A stretch of DNA of 28,420 nt from UBA6049 sp965662345 (lineage in GTDB: Bacteria; Bacteroidota; Bacteroidia; Flavobacteriales_G; Salibacteraceae). A model generated the notes under the pieces. That model was not told where the DNA came from. It made no database searches and saw nothing but the letters and a program-made list of their open reading frames with translations. The position numbers and the translations under genes were made by a program. The stretch covers positions 1-28,420 of the forward strand of contig CBFIHE010000027.1 in NCBI GenBank assembly GCA_965662345.1, in the 5' to 3' direction. Every line of letters begins with the position of its first letter. Positions within the stretch are counted from its first letter, which is position 1. Positions 1 to 9,460 of the stretch are shown one piece after another.

Positions 1-607
1 CTTCATGCTTGTACAATTCATTGAATTCTACCTCTACTTTTTCGCGGTGCAACATGTTGTACTGAGGTTGCTCCATTACAGGTGGAATGAGATTGTATCG
101 ATTTGCTGCAGAAATCGCTGCTTGAATTTCCTGAGCACTCCACTCAGAAGTTCCCCAATACAATATCTTGCCTTGAAGAATTAGGTTGTGCATAGCCCAA
201 ACCGTTTCCTCTATGGGTGTACTTTTATCGGGTCTGTGGCAGAAATACAAGTCTAGATAATCTACCTGTAAGCGTTTAAGCGCTGCGTGGCATGCTTCTG
301 TTACGTGTTTTCTACTCAGCCCAGTTTGGGTGGGTTTTTCTCCACCCCAATACACCTTACTTGATACGATATATGAATCTCTAGACCATCCCATTTTAGT
401 AAGGATTTTGCCCATAACCACCTCTGACTGTCCCGCTGCATAGACTTCGGCATTATCAAAGAAATTAATACCAGAATCATAGGCTAACTTCATACAATCT
501 TCAGCAGTTGTGTCTCCAACTTGATTGCCGAATGTAATCCATGAACCAAAAGATAACCCACTCACTTTGAGCCCAGAACGACCCAAACTTCTATATTCCA
601 TTTCCAT
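1..607 (-). CDS. Aldo/keto reductase, C-terminus cut by window edge
   Basis: The minus strand encodes about 202 residues of an aldo/keto reductase, starting MEMEYRSLGRSGLKVSG and running off the window. Family members reduce carbonyls with NADPH using a TIM-barrel fold. The catalytic tetrad is visible: Asp and Tyr in FFDNAEVYAAGQSE, Lys in VSSKVYWGGEKP and His in LYFCHRPD. The N-terminal wording and the WGTSEWSAQEI segment resemble the AKR6 group (voltage-gated potassium channel beta subunit-like / YghZ-like). ATG codons at 607 and 601 are in frame, so the start is uncertain by two residues. It is followed by folD on the same strand after about 43 bases. The substrate cannot be told. Confidence 0.9.
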   Translation of the reverse strand, partial: MEMEYRSLGRSGLKVSGLSFGSWITFGNQVGDTTAEDCMKLAYDSGINFFDNAEVYAAGQSEVVMGKILTKMGWSRDSYIVSSKVYWGGEKPTQTGLSRKHVTEACHAALKRLQVDYLDLYFCHRPDKSTPIEETVWAMHNLILQGKILYWGTSEWSAQEIQAAISAANRYNLIPPVMEQPQYNMLHREKVEVEFNELYKHE

Positions 608-650
608 ACCCTATTTCATGATTGGTTTGAGGGCATGAAGGTAGTACGAT

Positions 651-1529
651 TTACTTGAATTTTTGGTTATAAGCTACCATCAAATTACGAAGAAGCCCAG
701 CTCGTGTCATTGGTCCTACCCCCCCTGGTACTGGAGTAATCATGCTACATTTATCAGAAACTGAATCAAAATCTACATCACCACGTAAGCGAAACCCAGA
801 TTTTCTTGAAGCATCAGGAACACGAGTAGTTCCCACATCAATTACAACCGCACCTTCTTTCACCATATCTTGGGTAACGAAAAGAGGTTTTCCCAAAGCA
901 GCAATTAGAATGTCTGCAGAAGCACAGATCTCTTTTAGGTTTTTGGTGCGTGAATGGGTTAAGGTTACTGTAGCATTCCCTACCTCTGTATTTTGCCCCA
1001 TTAAGATACTCATAGGCAAGCCTACAATATTAGATCTACCAACTACAACGCAATGTTTACCTGATGTATCCACATTGTAACGCTTTAGCAATTCTGTTAT
1101 CCCCAAAGGTGTAGCAGGTATCATGGTGGGCATTCCTAATGCCATTCTGCCAAAGTTTTCTGGATGAAAACCGTCTACATCTTTATCTGCACGAATCGTA
1201 TTGATTACGCGCTGCTCATTTATGTGTTCTGGCAATGGTAATTGAACAATAAAGCCGTCTAAATCGTCCATCGCATTTAGCTTATCCACCTCTGCGATGA
1301 GCTCTTCTTCTGTAATTGATGATTCAAACCGGAAGAGGCTTGACTTAAAGCCTATTTCTTTGCAATCGCTGATTTTGGCGTTCACGTAAGTTACGCTTCC
1401 ACCATCTTCACCAACTAATACAGCTGCTAAATGGGGAGCACGTTTTCCGTTAGACAGTAACTCTGCTACTTCTTGTTTAATCTCTTGTCTTAGTTCGTTG
1501 GCTGTGGCTTTACCGTCTAGTAACATCAT
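651..1529 (-). CDS. folD: Bifunctional methylene-THF dehydrogenase / methenyl-THF cyclohydrolase
   Basis: FolD of normal length (292 residues). It interconverts 5,10-methylene-THF, 5,10-methenyl-THF and 10-formyl-THF in the cytosol, using NADP, and feeds purine and formyl-methionine synthesis. Visible signatures are the catalytic Tyr-Lys region YVNAKISDCKEIGF (about residues 48-61), the substrate-loop motif VQLPLPEH, the Rossmann segment VVVGRSNIVGLP and the C-terminal PVPGGVGPMT. Two adjacent ATG codons start the frame, so MM or M is possible. It lies 21 bases downstream of ffh on the same strand and is probably co-transcribed from the ffh promoter. Nothing unusual is seen. Confidence 0.97.
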   Translation of the reverse strand: MMLLDGKATANELRQEIKQEVAELLSNGKRAPHLAAVLVGEDGGSVTYVNAKISDCKEIGFKSSLFRFESSITEEELIAEVDKLNAMDDLDGFIVQLPLPEHINEQRVINTIRADKDVDGFHPENFGRMALGMPTMIPATPLGITELLKRYNVDTSGKHCVVVGRSNIVGLPMSILMGQNTEVGNATVTLTHSRTKNLKEICASADILIAALGKPLFVTQDMVKEGAVVIDVGTTRVPDASRKSGFRLRGDVDFDSVSDKCSMITPVPGGVGPMTRAGLLRNLMVAYNQKFK

Positions 1530-1550
1530 TTACTGGGGAATTTCTAAAGG

Positions 1551-2894
1551 TTACATGCGCATTCCAGGCACATTTTTCATTTGATTCATGAGGTTCATCA
1601 TATTCTTTTTGTTCCCCATCATCTTCATCATTTTACGAGTATCACCAAACTGTTTAATGAGTCTGTTCACCTCTTGCACATCTGTACCAGAACCTTTGGC
1701 TATTCGCTGCTTGCGAGAGCCATTGATAATATCTGGGTTTTGTCTTTCTGTAGGTGTCATGGAATGTATAATTGCTTCTATGTGCTTAAATGCATCATCT
1801 TCTATTTCAACATCTTTCAAAGCCTTGCCCACACCAGGAATCATGCCCATGAGGTCTTTCATGTTCCCCATCTTCTTGATTTGCTGGAGTTGATCTAAGA
1901 AATCATTAAAGTCGAACTGATTCTTAGCAATTCGTTTCTGCAGTTTTTTTGCTTTTTCTTCATCAAACTGCTCTTGGGCACGCTCAACCAAAGACACTAC
2001 ATCACCCATTCCCAAGATGCGATCTGCCATTCGCTTTGGATAGAAAACATCCAATGCATCTGGCTTTTCACCCATCCCAATGAACTTAATGGGCTTGTTC
2101 ACTACAGAACGAATAGATAAAGCTGCACCACCACGAGTATCACCATCTAGTTTCGTTAGAATAACACCATCAAAATCTAGCCTATCGTTAAACTCTTTGG
2201 CAGTGTTAACGGCATCTTGACCTGTCATGGAATCTACTACGAATAATGTCTCGTCTGGATTGATAGCTTTTTTAATGGCCTCAATCTCGTTCATCATAGT
2301 TTCATCAATGGCTAAGCGACCCGCGGTATCTACTATTACCAAGTTATGACCCGCAGCCTTTGCATGGGCAATTCCTGCTTGCGCAATTTTCACGGGATCT
2401 TTCTCTTCTTTGTTAGAGAATACCTCTGCTCCCACTTGTTCCCCAACAACATGCAATTGATCAATTGCCGCTGGGCGATAAACATCACAGGCAACCAAAA
2501 GCGGCTTCTTCCCTTTTTTCTTCTTGAGAAAGTGTGCTAGTTTACCTGTATGGGTGGTTTTACCAGAACCTTGGAGACCTGCCATTAAGATTACAGCTGG
2601 GCTATTCTTGAGCTCAAGACTAGCCTCTGTTTCACCCATTAGATTGGTTAGCTCTTCATGAGTGATTTTTATAAGTAATTGACCAGGAGATATGGCGTTT
2701 AGCACATCTCTACCCAAGGCTTCTTCCTTTACTTTATTGGTAAAGTCTTTAGCCGTTTTGAAGTTCACATCGGCATTTAAGAGAGCCTTACGGATATCTT
2801 TTGTGGTTTCTGCCACATTGATTTCTGTAATTTGACCATGTCCTTTGAGTATCTTAAACGAGCGTTCTAATCGATCCTGTAAACTATCAAACAT
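1551..2894 (-). CDS. ffh: Signal recognition particle protein Ffh
   Basis: Ffh, 447 residues, is the SRP GTPase that binds 4.5S RNA and signal sequences of nascent membrane and secreted proteins and delivers ribosomes to FtsY. The order is N domain (about 1-90), G domain with P-loop GLQGSGKTTHTGKLA, the DTAGRL motif and the TKLDGD guanine-specificity motif, then a methionine-rich M domain from about residue 300. The last 25 residues hold about ten Met, as expected for the signal-peptide groove. A TAACTTTG box lies 22 bases upstream, followed by folD. The gene is intact and of usual length. Confidence 0.98.
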   Translation of the reverse strand: MFDSLQDRLERSFKILKGHGQITEINVAETTKDIRKALLNADVNFKTAKDFTNKVKEEALGRDVLNAISPGQLLIKITHEELTNLMGETEASLELKNSPAVILMAGLQGSGKTTHTGKLAHFLKKKKGKKPLLVACDVYRPAAIDQLHVVGEQVGAEVFSNKEEKDPVKIAQAGIAHAKAAGHNLVIVDTAGRLAIDETMMNEIEAIKKAINPDETLFVVDSMTGQDAVNTAKEFNDRLDFDGVILTKLDGDTRGGAALSIRSVVNKPIKFIGMGEKPDALDVFYPKRMADRILGMGDVVSLVERAQEQFDEEKAKKLQKRIAKNQFDFNDFLDQLQQIKKMGNMKDLMGMIPGVGKALKDVEIEDDAFKHIEAIIHSMTPTERQNPDIINGSRKQRIAKGSGTDVQEVNRLIKQFGDTRKMMKMMGNKKNMMNLMNQMKNVPGMRM

Positions 2895-2916
2895 CCTGTT
2901 CTATCTTTTGAGCGGG

Positions 2917-2924
2917 CAAAGTTA
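2917..2924 (-). promoter_or_regulatory. Promoter -7 box of ffh-folD
   Basis: On the minus strand TAACTTTG matches the Bacteroidota -7 consensus TAnnTTTG. It sits 22 bases before the ffh ATG, which implies a leader of roughly 15 bases. No clear -33 TTG was found at the usual distance. Confidence 0.5.
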
Positions 2925-2981
2925 GAAAATATAGACTTCCTGCATTACCAGAACCAACTGAACAAAGCTCTTGTAATTTGT

Positions 2982-2989
2982 TACATTTG
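2982..2989 (+). promoter_or_regulatory. Promoter -7 box of the broken histidine kinase
   Basis: TACATTTG matches TAnnTTTG and lies 20 bases before the ATG at 3010. That is the same spacing as at ffh and the arginase gene, and it supports 3010 as the ancestral start of the kinase. The promoter appears preserved although the coding frame is damaged. Confidence 0.45.
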
Positions 2990-3009
2990 GTAAGAGCAAG
3001 TCATTTATT

Positions 3010-5824
3010 ATGGAGCGTATTACACGTCTTCTTCAAAGGACTGCTAAAGATATTTAAGAGACCAGAGCTCCTTATCTAGAAACTGCGGTAAAAAAACGCA
3101 TGGTCTCACTTGGCATTGATGACTTGACTGAATACATCAGCTATGTAAAGGAGAATGAGACGGAAGATATTCCACTCTATTTAGCCATATTCATGGAGGT
3201 TAACCCTCAAGTTACTGGTTACAGCGTAATTCAAGGTGCCTTGAATCATATTCCAGCATTTGTTATTTCGCTTTCAAAAGCGTATGAAATAGATACAGTT
3301 TCAGATTTCTTCTTAAAAAAGACAAGCTACAGTAAAGAAGATATAAGCCATAAAAATCTAAGTGAAATTACCACTGGTGCTTTTAGTATTGAAGAGGCTC
3401 TTGTTGAAAATACAGACACAGAAATCACCTTTCTTACAAAAGGGGGAGAAAAGCTTGAATACCTCTGTTCTATCTCAGGGTAAACGATGGAAATGGTGAG
3501 TTACAGTATTTCATATTGGTTGGTCAAGATATTACACCGTTAAAGCAGGCAGAAGCTGGTCTAAAGTCTATCATAAATGAGAATGAAAAAATAAAAGAGA
3601 CCATTTCAGGTATCCTTTTCATGTTTAATCGTGAAAACAATTCAACCACCTATCTCAACTCAAAAGCTTTTAACTATTTAACTGCACAGGACGCTAAGCT
3701 ATCTCATGATGAGGTATTTGAAAAGTTAATTCACCCAGAGGATTTACCGATTATTGAGAAATAAGAACGTGAATGGGATTTAAACCCGAATAAAAATAAG
3801 GTTGATGTAACCGTTCGCCTTCACCATCACAAACTGGGCTATCGTTGGCACCGAGTGATGGAACAAAGGTGGAATACAAATGAATCAGGAAAAACAACCA
3901 CCACCTTAGGAGTAGTCTTAGATATTCATGAACAAACCGAACAAGCGAACCAAATAATTCGGTCTGAACGATATCTCAGCGCACTCCTAGATAACGATGT
4001 ATTCACGTATTACCTGCTAGATCCTGAGTCTAGAATTTTAGCGCTGAACAAGAAAGCTAGAGAAGAAACTAAATAGGCTTTTGGCAATCCTTTGAAAGAG
4101 GGTCAGCTTTTTGCTAATTTTGTACCAGAAGATAGCCTGGATACGTTCAAGGCCAATATGAAAAAATGCCTTGAAGGAGAACGGTTAGACTACAAAAGAG
4201 AACTTAGGATATCTCCTACCGCACAAGGATGGTTTCGAGTTATCATGACACCCGCTTACGATAGAAACGGTGATGTTTTTGCCGTTTCCTTCAGCAGCAC
4301 CAACATAACAGATGAGTACAACCGCTCAAAAGCACTCATAGAAAGTGAATCTCGCTATGCGGATGTTATGGATGCTATAAACTCAGGAGTATGGGAAAGT
4401 GATTTAGTAACAGGAAAAAGTTCTGCTTCTCCTTACTTCTACAGTATGCTTGGGTATTCAGATACCGAATTACCGATCATAAATAATGAGTTCATTAGCA
4501 AGTATGTGCATCCGGAAGACCAACCTCTATGTGCAAGAGTGCTTGAAGAAGCACTGAGCCACAAAAACAAGTATGCGATTGAATACCGTATTAAAACAAA
4601 AAGCGATGGATACCACTGGTTTAGCATGAGTGGTAAAACTCATAGGAGTAAAGACGGAAAGCCTGTGAAAATCATAGGCTCCATGACCGATATCAACGAC
4701 AGGAAAGTTGCAGAGAACAAATTAAGAGAGAGAGAACAGCTTATAAATTCCATCAATGCCAATATTTCTGAAGGCCTATACAGAAGTGAGGGAAACGGAA
4801 CTTTAGAATACGCAAACAAGGCCTTTTATGAGTTAATGGGCTATGATGAATACGAAGTTCAATCTGGTAAAGTAAAAGCGGTTGATTTCTATGTAGACTC
4901 AACCACTAGAACGGAGTTACTGAAGAAAGTTCAAAAAGAAGGTAAAATAAGAAACTTTGAAGTGCTCTTTAAACGAAAAGATGGAACCACATTTTGGGCA
5001 TTATTAAGTACCATAATGGTTGTATCTACAGATGGTAATGTATTTTATGATGGCGCTATTCGTGATATAACGGAGTTAAAAAGAGCAAGTTTAGAATTAA
5101 GTGTTGCGAAAGAGCAAGCTGAAGAAATGACTCGTTTGAAGTCGAACTTCTTAGCGAATATGAGTCATGAAATAAGAACACCTATAAACGGTATTTTGGG
5201 TGTATCTGAGTTAATGAGCATAGCTGAGTCTTTAGATGAAGCTAAGGAATACGCTTCTATAATATCTGAAAGCGGTTACAGACTGCTCAATACGATTAAT
5301 AGTATTTTGAACTTGTCTAGACTAGAATCTGAACAGGGTGATTTTAAGGCAAGAAATGTTGACTTGAATAGTCATTTAAAGAACGTTCTACCGATGTACA
5401 AAGTACTGGCAGACAAGAAGAGCATTAGTTTTAATAGCGAATTGCATGGTGAAGAGCTACACGTACTCTCAGAAGAAAGCATGTTGGATCAAGTTCTTAA
5501 TAATCTCATAGGAAATGCCATCAAGTTCACAGAACAAGGTTCAGTAACTGTAAGAACATCATTGGTAAAAAAGCTGGTAAAGCGAATATGGTAACGCTTG
5601 AAGTCATTGATACAGGAATAGGTATTTCAGATGTGTTTATCGCAAAATTGTTTGAACCGTTTGAACAAGAAAGCACGGATACCAAACGTAAATACGAAGG
5701 CACGGGTTTAGGATTATCTATTTGCAAGAAATACCTAGAGTTATTAGGCGGAACAATAACGGTAACAAGTACTCTCGGCAAGGGAAGCACCTTTACCGTT
5801 AACATTCCTGAGTACGCCTCTTAG
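3010..5824 (+). pseudogene. Multi-PAS hybrid-type sensor histidine kinase, broken
   Basis: A frame of about 938 codons that would encode a soluble sensor kinase, with no clear membrane segment. It opens with a helical region faintly like the CheR N-terminal domain (KKRMVSLGIDDLTEYI), then about five PAS domains, then a HisKA/HATPase core. The H-box is FLANMSHEIRTPINGILG, the N-box NNLIGNAIKFTE, G1 VIDTGIGIS, the F-box LFEPFEQ and G2 GTGLGLSICKKYLELLGG. No receiver domain follows. Lesions: in-frame TAA at 3055, frame change near 3470-3482, TAA at 3762, TAG at 4074, and one A apparently lost from the A6 run at 5567-5572. The reading is coherent across each lesion. It converges on argS with a 3-base gap. 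As written it cannot give an intact kinase. Confidence 0.9.
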
Positions 5825-5827
5825 CTT

Positions 5828-7606
5828 CTACATTCTTTCAGGCACCTTCATGCCCAATAGATTCATTCCAGACTGTATTACCTTGCCTGTAAGTACAGAA
5901 ATAGCGACCCTCGTTTGAATTTCAGAGTCATTCTCGGCCTTAAAAATAGGCGTGCTTTGATAAAAAGAATTGTAGGCTTTTACCAAATCATAGGTGTAAT
6001 TAGCCAATACTGCAGGACTATATCCCTCACCTGCTTCAGCAACAACAGCAGGGTATTCTAATACCAGCTTAATCAACTCCATTTCCTTTTCGTTGAATTG
6101 ATAGGCTTTTGATATTTGCAACGGTATATCTCCTGCCTTGCGTTCAATAGACTTGATTCTGGCATGGGTATACTGTATGAACGGTCCAGTGTTTCCATTT
6201 AAATCTATGGATTCCTTAGGGTCAAAAAGCATCTTTTTTCTTGGATCAACGCGCAATAAGAAGTACTTCAAAGCTGCTTTTCCAATCATATCAGATAGTG
6301 AGATAGCTTCTTGGTCGCTCATATCCTCAAAGGCACCGTGCGCCTCCGCCTCCGCCTTTGCTGCATCAACCATAGAAGCCATTAGGTCATCGGCATCTAC
6401 TACGGTTCCTTCTCGTGATTTCATCTTACCATCAGGTAATTCTACCATTCCGTAAGAAAGGTGGTAGCACTCTTTAGCCCATTCATAACCTAACTTTTCC
6501 AAGATTTTAAAAAGGACCTTAAAGTGATAATCTTGTTCATTCCCAACTGTGTAGATCATCTTGCTTAATGAAGGGAAATCTCTGTATCGTAAAATGGCAG
6601 TTCCAATATCTTGAGTCATGTACACTGCCGTACCATCCTTGCGCAGTAGAAGTTTCTCATCTAAGCCTTCATCCGTTAAGTCTACCCAAACAGACCCGTC
6701 TTCTCTTTTGGTAAAGATGCCTTTATCTAAACCTTCTTGTACAACTTTTTTACCCAACTTGTAGGTATCAGATTCATAATACAGTGTATCAAAATCAACA
6801 CCCATTTCATTGTAGGTGCTATCAAAACCGTGGTATACCCACCCGTTCATGGTTTTCCAAAGGTTGGTTACCTCCTCATCACCTTCTTCCCACTTTCTGA
6901 GCATTTCTGCAGCTGCTAATAAAATGGGTGCATTGGAGCTAGCTTCCTCCTTGGTACTACCAGCTTCAATGGCTTCAGATATTTCCTTTTTGTAAGCTTT
7001 ATCAAAAGCCACGTAATACTTACCTACCAAGTGATCACCCTTTAGGCCAGATGATTCTGGGGTTTCACCATTTCCAAAGCGCTGCCATGCTAACATGGAC
7101 TTGCAAATATGAATTCCTCTATCGTTAATGATTTGAGTCTTAACCACCTCATGACCATTCGCCTTAAGGATTTCAGCCACAGAATAGCCCAAGAAAATAT
7201 TACGCAAATGACCCAAATGGAGCGGCTTGTTTGTGTTGGGAGAAGAATATTCTACCAAAACCGTTTTGCCTGTAGCTCTATGCTTTCCGTATGTTTTGTT
7301 GTTTAGAGCCTGCTCTATACCGTTTAACCAGTAATCAGTAGAAAGCGTAATATTTAAGAATCCCTTTATTACACCAAATGATACCACTAACGCATTACTT
7401 TCAACTAGGCGCTGACCGATAGATTCTGCTGTTTCTTCTGGTTTCTGCTTACTCAGCCTAAGGAAAGGAAATACATTAATAGTGTAGTCTCCATCAAACT
7501 CTTTCCGTGTTTTTTGAATACTAACTTGATCTCCGTTGGGGCTTTCTCCATATATAGAAACGAAAGCCTCTATAAATGCGGATGTTAACTGCTCTTGAAT
7601 GGTCAT
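5828..7606 (-). CDS. argS: Arginyl-tRNA synthetase
   Basis: Class I aminoacyl-tRNA synthetase, 592 residues, charging tRNA-Arg with arginine in the cytosol. An N-terminal Add1-like domain is followed by SSPNTNKPLHLGHLRN, which carries the HIGH signature as HLGH. Next come the Rossmann core, the KMSKS-equivalent GKMKSREGTVVDADDL, and a C-terminal anticodon-binding DALR domain ending in GMNLLGMKVPERM. Its ATG overlaps the stop of the upstream arginase-family gene by four bases (ATGA), so the two are probably translationally coupled. The gene is intact. Confidence 0.98.
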   Translation of the reverse strand: MTIQEQLTSAFIEAFVSIYGESPNGDQVSIQKTRKEFDGDYTINVFPFLRLSKQKPEETAESIGQRLVESNALVVSFGVIKGFLNITLSTDYWLNGIEQALNNKTYGKHRATGKTVLVEYSSPNTNKPLHLGHLRNIFLGYSVAEILKANGHEVVKTQIINDRGIHICKSMLAWQRFGNGETPESSGLKGDHLVGKYYVAFDKAYKKEISEAIEAGSTKEEASSNAPILLAAAEMLRKWEEGDEEVTNLWKTMNGWVYHGFDSTYNEMGVDFDTLYYESDTYKLGKKVVQEGLDKGIFTKREDGSVWVDLTDEGLDEKLLLRKDGTAVYMTQDIGTAILRYRDFPSLSKMIYTVGNEQDYHFKVLFKILEKLGYEWAKECYHLSYGMVELPDGKMKSREGTVVDADDLMASMVDAAKAEAEAHGAFEDMSDQEAISLSDMIGKAALKYFLLRVDPRKKMLFDPKESIDLNGNTGPFIQYTHARIKSIERKAGDIPLQISKAYQFNEKEMELIKLVLEYPAVVAEAGEGYSPAVLANYTYDLVKAYNSFYQSTPIFKAENDSEIQTRVAISVLTGKVIQSGMNLLGMKVPERM

Positions 7607-8562
7607 GATTCGATACGCTTTTCAATAAAATCCGTGATTTCATCTAACACCTCAAAGGCAGTTTCTGCCATAGTGTTTCTTTTCTCGTCTAATGTTGGAT
7701 TAACCTCAACGAGCTCAAAGCAATTCACCTTTCCAGATGAAATAATTCCTTTCATAATATCAGTCACTTCCTGTTGATCAAAGCCTTTGTACACTGGCGT
7801 TCCAGTACCTTTAGATACTATTCCACAATCCATGCTATCTACATCAAATGAAATATAAATATCATCACAATCTTGTAAACGGTCTAGCGCTTCTTGAACG
7901 CATTTTTGGAGACCTCTGTAGCGTACTTCTGAAACCGTATAGTTCTTGATTCCCCGCTGCTCCCTGAGGTAATCTTCTGGTTCTTCCGTATCTCTAACTC
8001 CAAAAAAGACCAAATCATCTGGTTGTATTTTTGGTGTAATATCACCTATTGATTTGAGTTTATTCCAAATAGTCGCAGCCTCAGTACTCACTTCATGAAT
8101 CTGACGATCTTTATTATTCTCCCCTAAAACCATGGCCAAGGGCATACCATGTACATTTCCTGTTGGTGAGCTATATGGCGTATGTAAATCTCCGTGTGCA
8201 TCTACCCAAACCACACCCAGTCTTCTTTCAGGGTTGGCAATCTTCAACCCAGAAATGGTGGCAGCGGCAGTTGAATGATCTCCAGCAATGACAATCGGAA
8301 AGTCTTTTCCTTTAGCCACTTCGGCAAACTCAAATACCATACGCTCAAAAACCTTATAGATGCCTTGAGCATATTTTGCGCGCGGAGTTTCTACTGGTTG
8401 ATATAAGAAATGATTTTCATCTTGCACTGTAACAAGTGGATACCGATTGAAATAGTCGCTGCCCTTATTCCAACCTGCAACTTCAAGTGCTTTAAATCCA
8501 AGACTTGAACCTCTGGTTCCTGCACCCAGCTCTGAATTAATATTGATGAGTTTAACCCCCAT
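7603..8562 (-). CDS. Arginase/ureohydrolase-family protein
   Basis: A 319-residue ureohydrolase, most likely arginase (arginine to ornithine plus urea); agmatinase or formimidoylglutamase activity cannot be excluded from sequence. The binuclear manganese ligands are in place: His in AGDHS, Asp-His-Asp in VDAHGDLHTP and two Asp in SFDVDSMD. The residues NVHG after the second motif fit the substrate-binding loop. It shares a promoter with argS downstream, and the stop TGA overlaps the argS ATG. Linking an arginine-consuming enzyme to arginyl-tRNA synthetase suggests joint control of arginine pools, though this is inference. Start ATG at 8562, 22 bases after a TACCTTTG box. Confidence 0.9.
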   Translation of the reverse strand: MGVKLININSELGAGTRGSSLGFKALEVAGWNKGSDYFNRYPLVTVQDENHFLYQPVETPRAKYAQGIYKVFERMVFEFAEVAKGKDFPIVIAGDHSTAAATISGLKIANPERRLGVVWVDAHGDLHTPYSSPTGNVHGMPLAMVLGENNKDRQIHEVSTEAATIWNKLKSIGDITPKIQPDDLVFFGVRDTEEPEDYLREQRGIKNYTVSEVRYRGLQKCVQEALDRLQDCDDIYISFDVDSMDCGIVSKGTGTPVYKGFDQQEVTDIMKGIISSGKVNCFELVEVNPTLDEKRNTMAETAFEVLDEITDFIEKRIES

Positions 8563-8584
8563 AAATCATTGTATTTTGAGGCCG

Positions 8585-8592
8585 CAAAGGTA
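8585..8592 (-). promoter_or_regulatory. Promoter -7 box of arginase-argS
   Basis: Minus-strand TACCTTTG followed by CGGCC matches TAnnTTTG and lies 22 bases before the arginase ATG, the same spacing as at ffh. No convincing -33 element is seen. Confidence 0.5.
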
Positions 8593-8648
8593 ACATTGCA
8601 TTATTACTCAGAAAGAGAGAACCCATCTCTGAAAAGAAGGGAATGCTT

Positions 8649-8656
8649 TAAACTTG
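8649..8656 (+). promoter_or_regulatory. Possible -7 box of nth
   Basis: TAAACTTG differs from TAnnTTTG at one base and lies only four bases before the nth ATG. If it is used, the transcript would begin at or next to the start codon and be leaderless. Confidence 0.25.
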
Positions 8657-8660
8657 TGAT

Positions 8661-9308
8661 ATGATCAAAAAAGAACGTGTAGATTATGTAATTAATGAGC
8701 TAGAAAAACTCTACCCCGAAACTCCAGTACCTCTAGATCATACTGATTCATATACTCTTTTGATAGCTGTTTTACTTTCTGCTCAATGTACAGATGAAAG
8801 GGTTAATAAAACTACCCCTGCTTTGTTTCAATTAGCTGATAACCCATTTGATATGTCAAAAGTTCCTGTAGAAGACATTCGAGAAATCATAAAGCCGTGT
8901 GGTTTATCTCCTAGAAAATCAAAAGCTATTTCAGAGCTGAGTAAAATTCTCATTGACAAATATGATGGTAATGTTCCACCTGATTTTATTGCACTCGAAG
9001 AGTTACCTGGGGTTGGACATAAAACAGCTTCAGTGGTAATGGCGCAGTCCTTTGGCGTACCTGCTTTTCCAGTAGATACACACATTCACAGACTAATGTA
9101 CAGATGGAACTTTACGACTGGAAAATCAGTTGAGCAGACAGAGAAAGACGCAAAAAGGTTGTTCCCAAAAGAGCTTTGGAATAAACTACACTTACAGATT
9201 ATTTTTTATGGTAGAGAATACAGTCCTGCAAGGGGTGCAAGGCTAAGTAAAGACTTCATTACTCGCACCATAGGCAGAAGCTCAGTTATTAGAGATATGC
9301 AGGATTAG
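8661..9308 (+). CDS. nth: Endonuclease III, form without iron-sulfur cysteines
   Basis: A 215-residue HhH-GPD DNA glycosylase/AP lyase that removes oxidised pyrimidines in base excision repair. The helix-hairpin-helix is LPGVGHKTASVVMAQSFG with the catalytic Lys, and the catalytic Asp follows in FPVDTHIHRLMYRW. Classical Nth ends with a four-cysteine [4Fe-4S] loop. Here the corresponding region reads GREYSPARGARLSKDF and the last 35 residues contain no cysteine, so the cluster is absent. The gene appears intact, because the tail is a coherent alternative and not a frameshift. It stands alone between divergent arginase and the LVIVD lipoprotein. Confidence 0.95.
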   Translation: MIKKERVDYVINELEKLYPETPVPLDHTDSYTLLIAVLLSAQCTDERVNKTTPALFQLADNPFDMSKVPVEDIREIIKPCGLSPRKSKAISELSKILIDKYDGNVPPDFIALEELPGVGHKTASVVMAQSFGVPAFPVDTHIHRLMYRWNFTTGKSVEQTEKDAKRLFPKELWNKLHLQIIFYGREYSPARGARLSKDFITRTIGRSSVIRDMQD

Positions 9309-9460
9309 GTCCTGGTTATTCTTGGAAACGAACTCCCACTTTGGGAACTCACCATGCAGATTTCGCCATTGTTTACGGGTTTTAAGCATAAGGCATACTT
9401 TTTGACGGTTCGGAACAAAACAAAATACATGAGAAACCTATTAGCTTTAGAACATCTGGA

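Noticed and set aside
742..1080. 112-codon plus-strand frame inside folD, and similar long antisense frames in ffh, argS, typA and the desaturase gene
   Set aside because: They are antisense shadows of well-supported genes with no family features of their own.
3010..5824. Programmed frameshifting or stop readthrough in the kinase
   Set aside because: Five separate lesions would all need recoding. No slippery-site-plus-structure pattern was evident, and decay explains them more simply.
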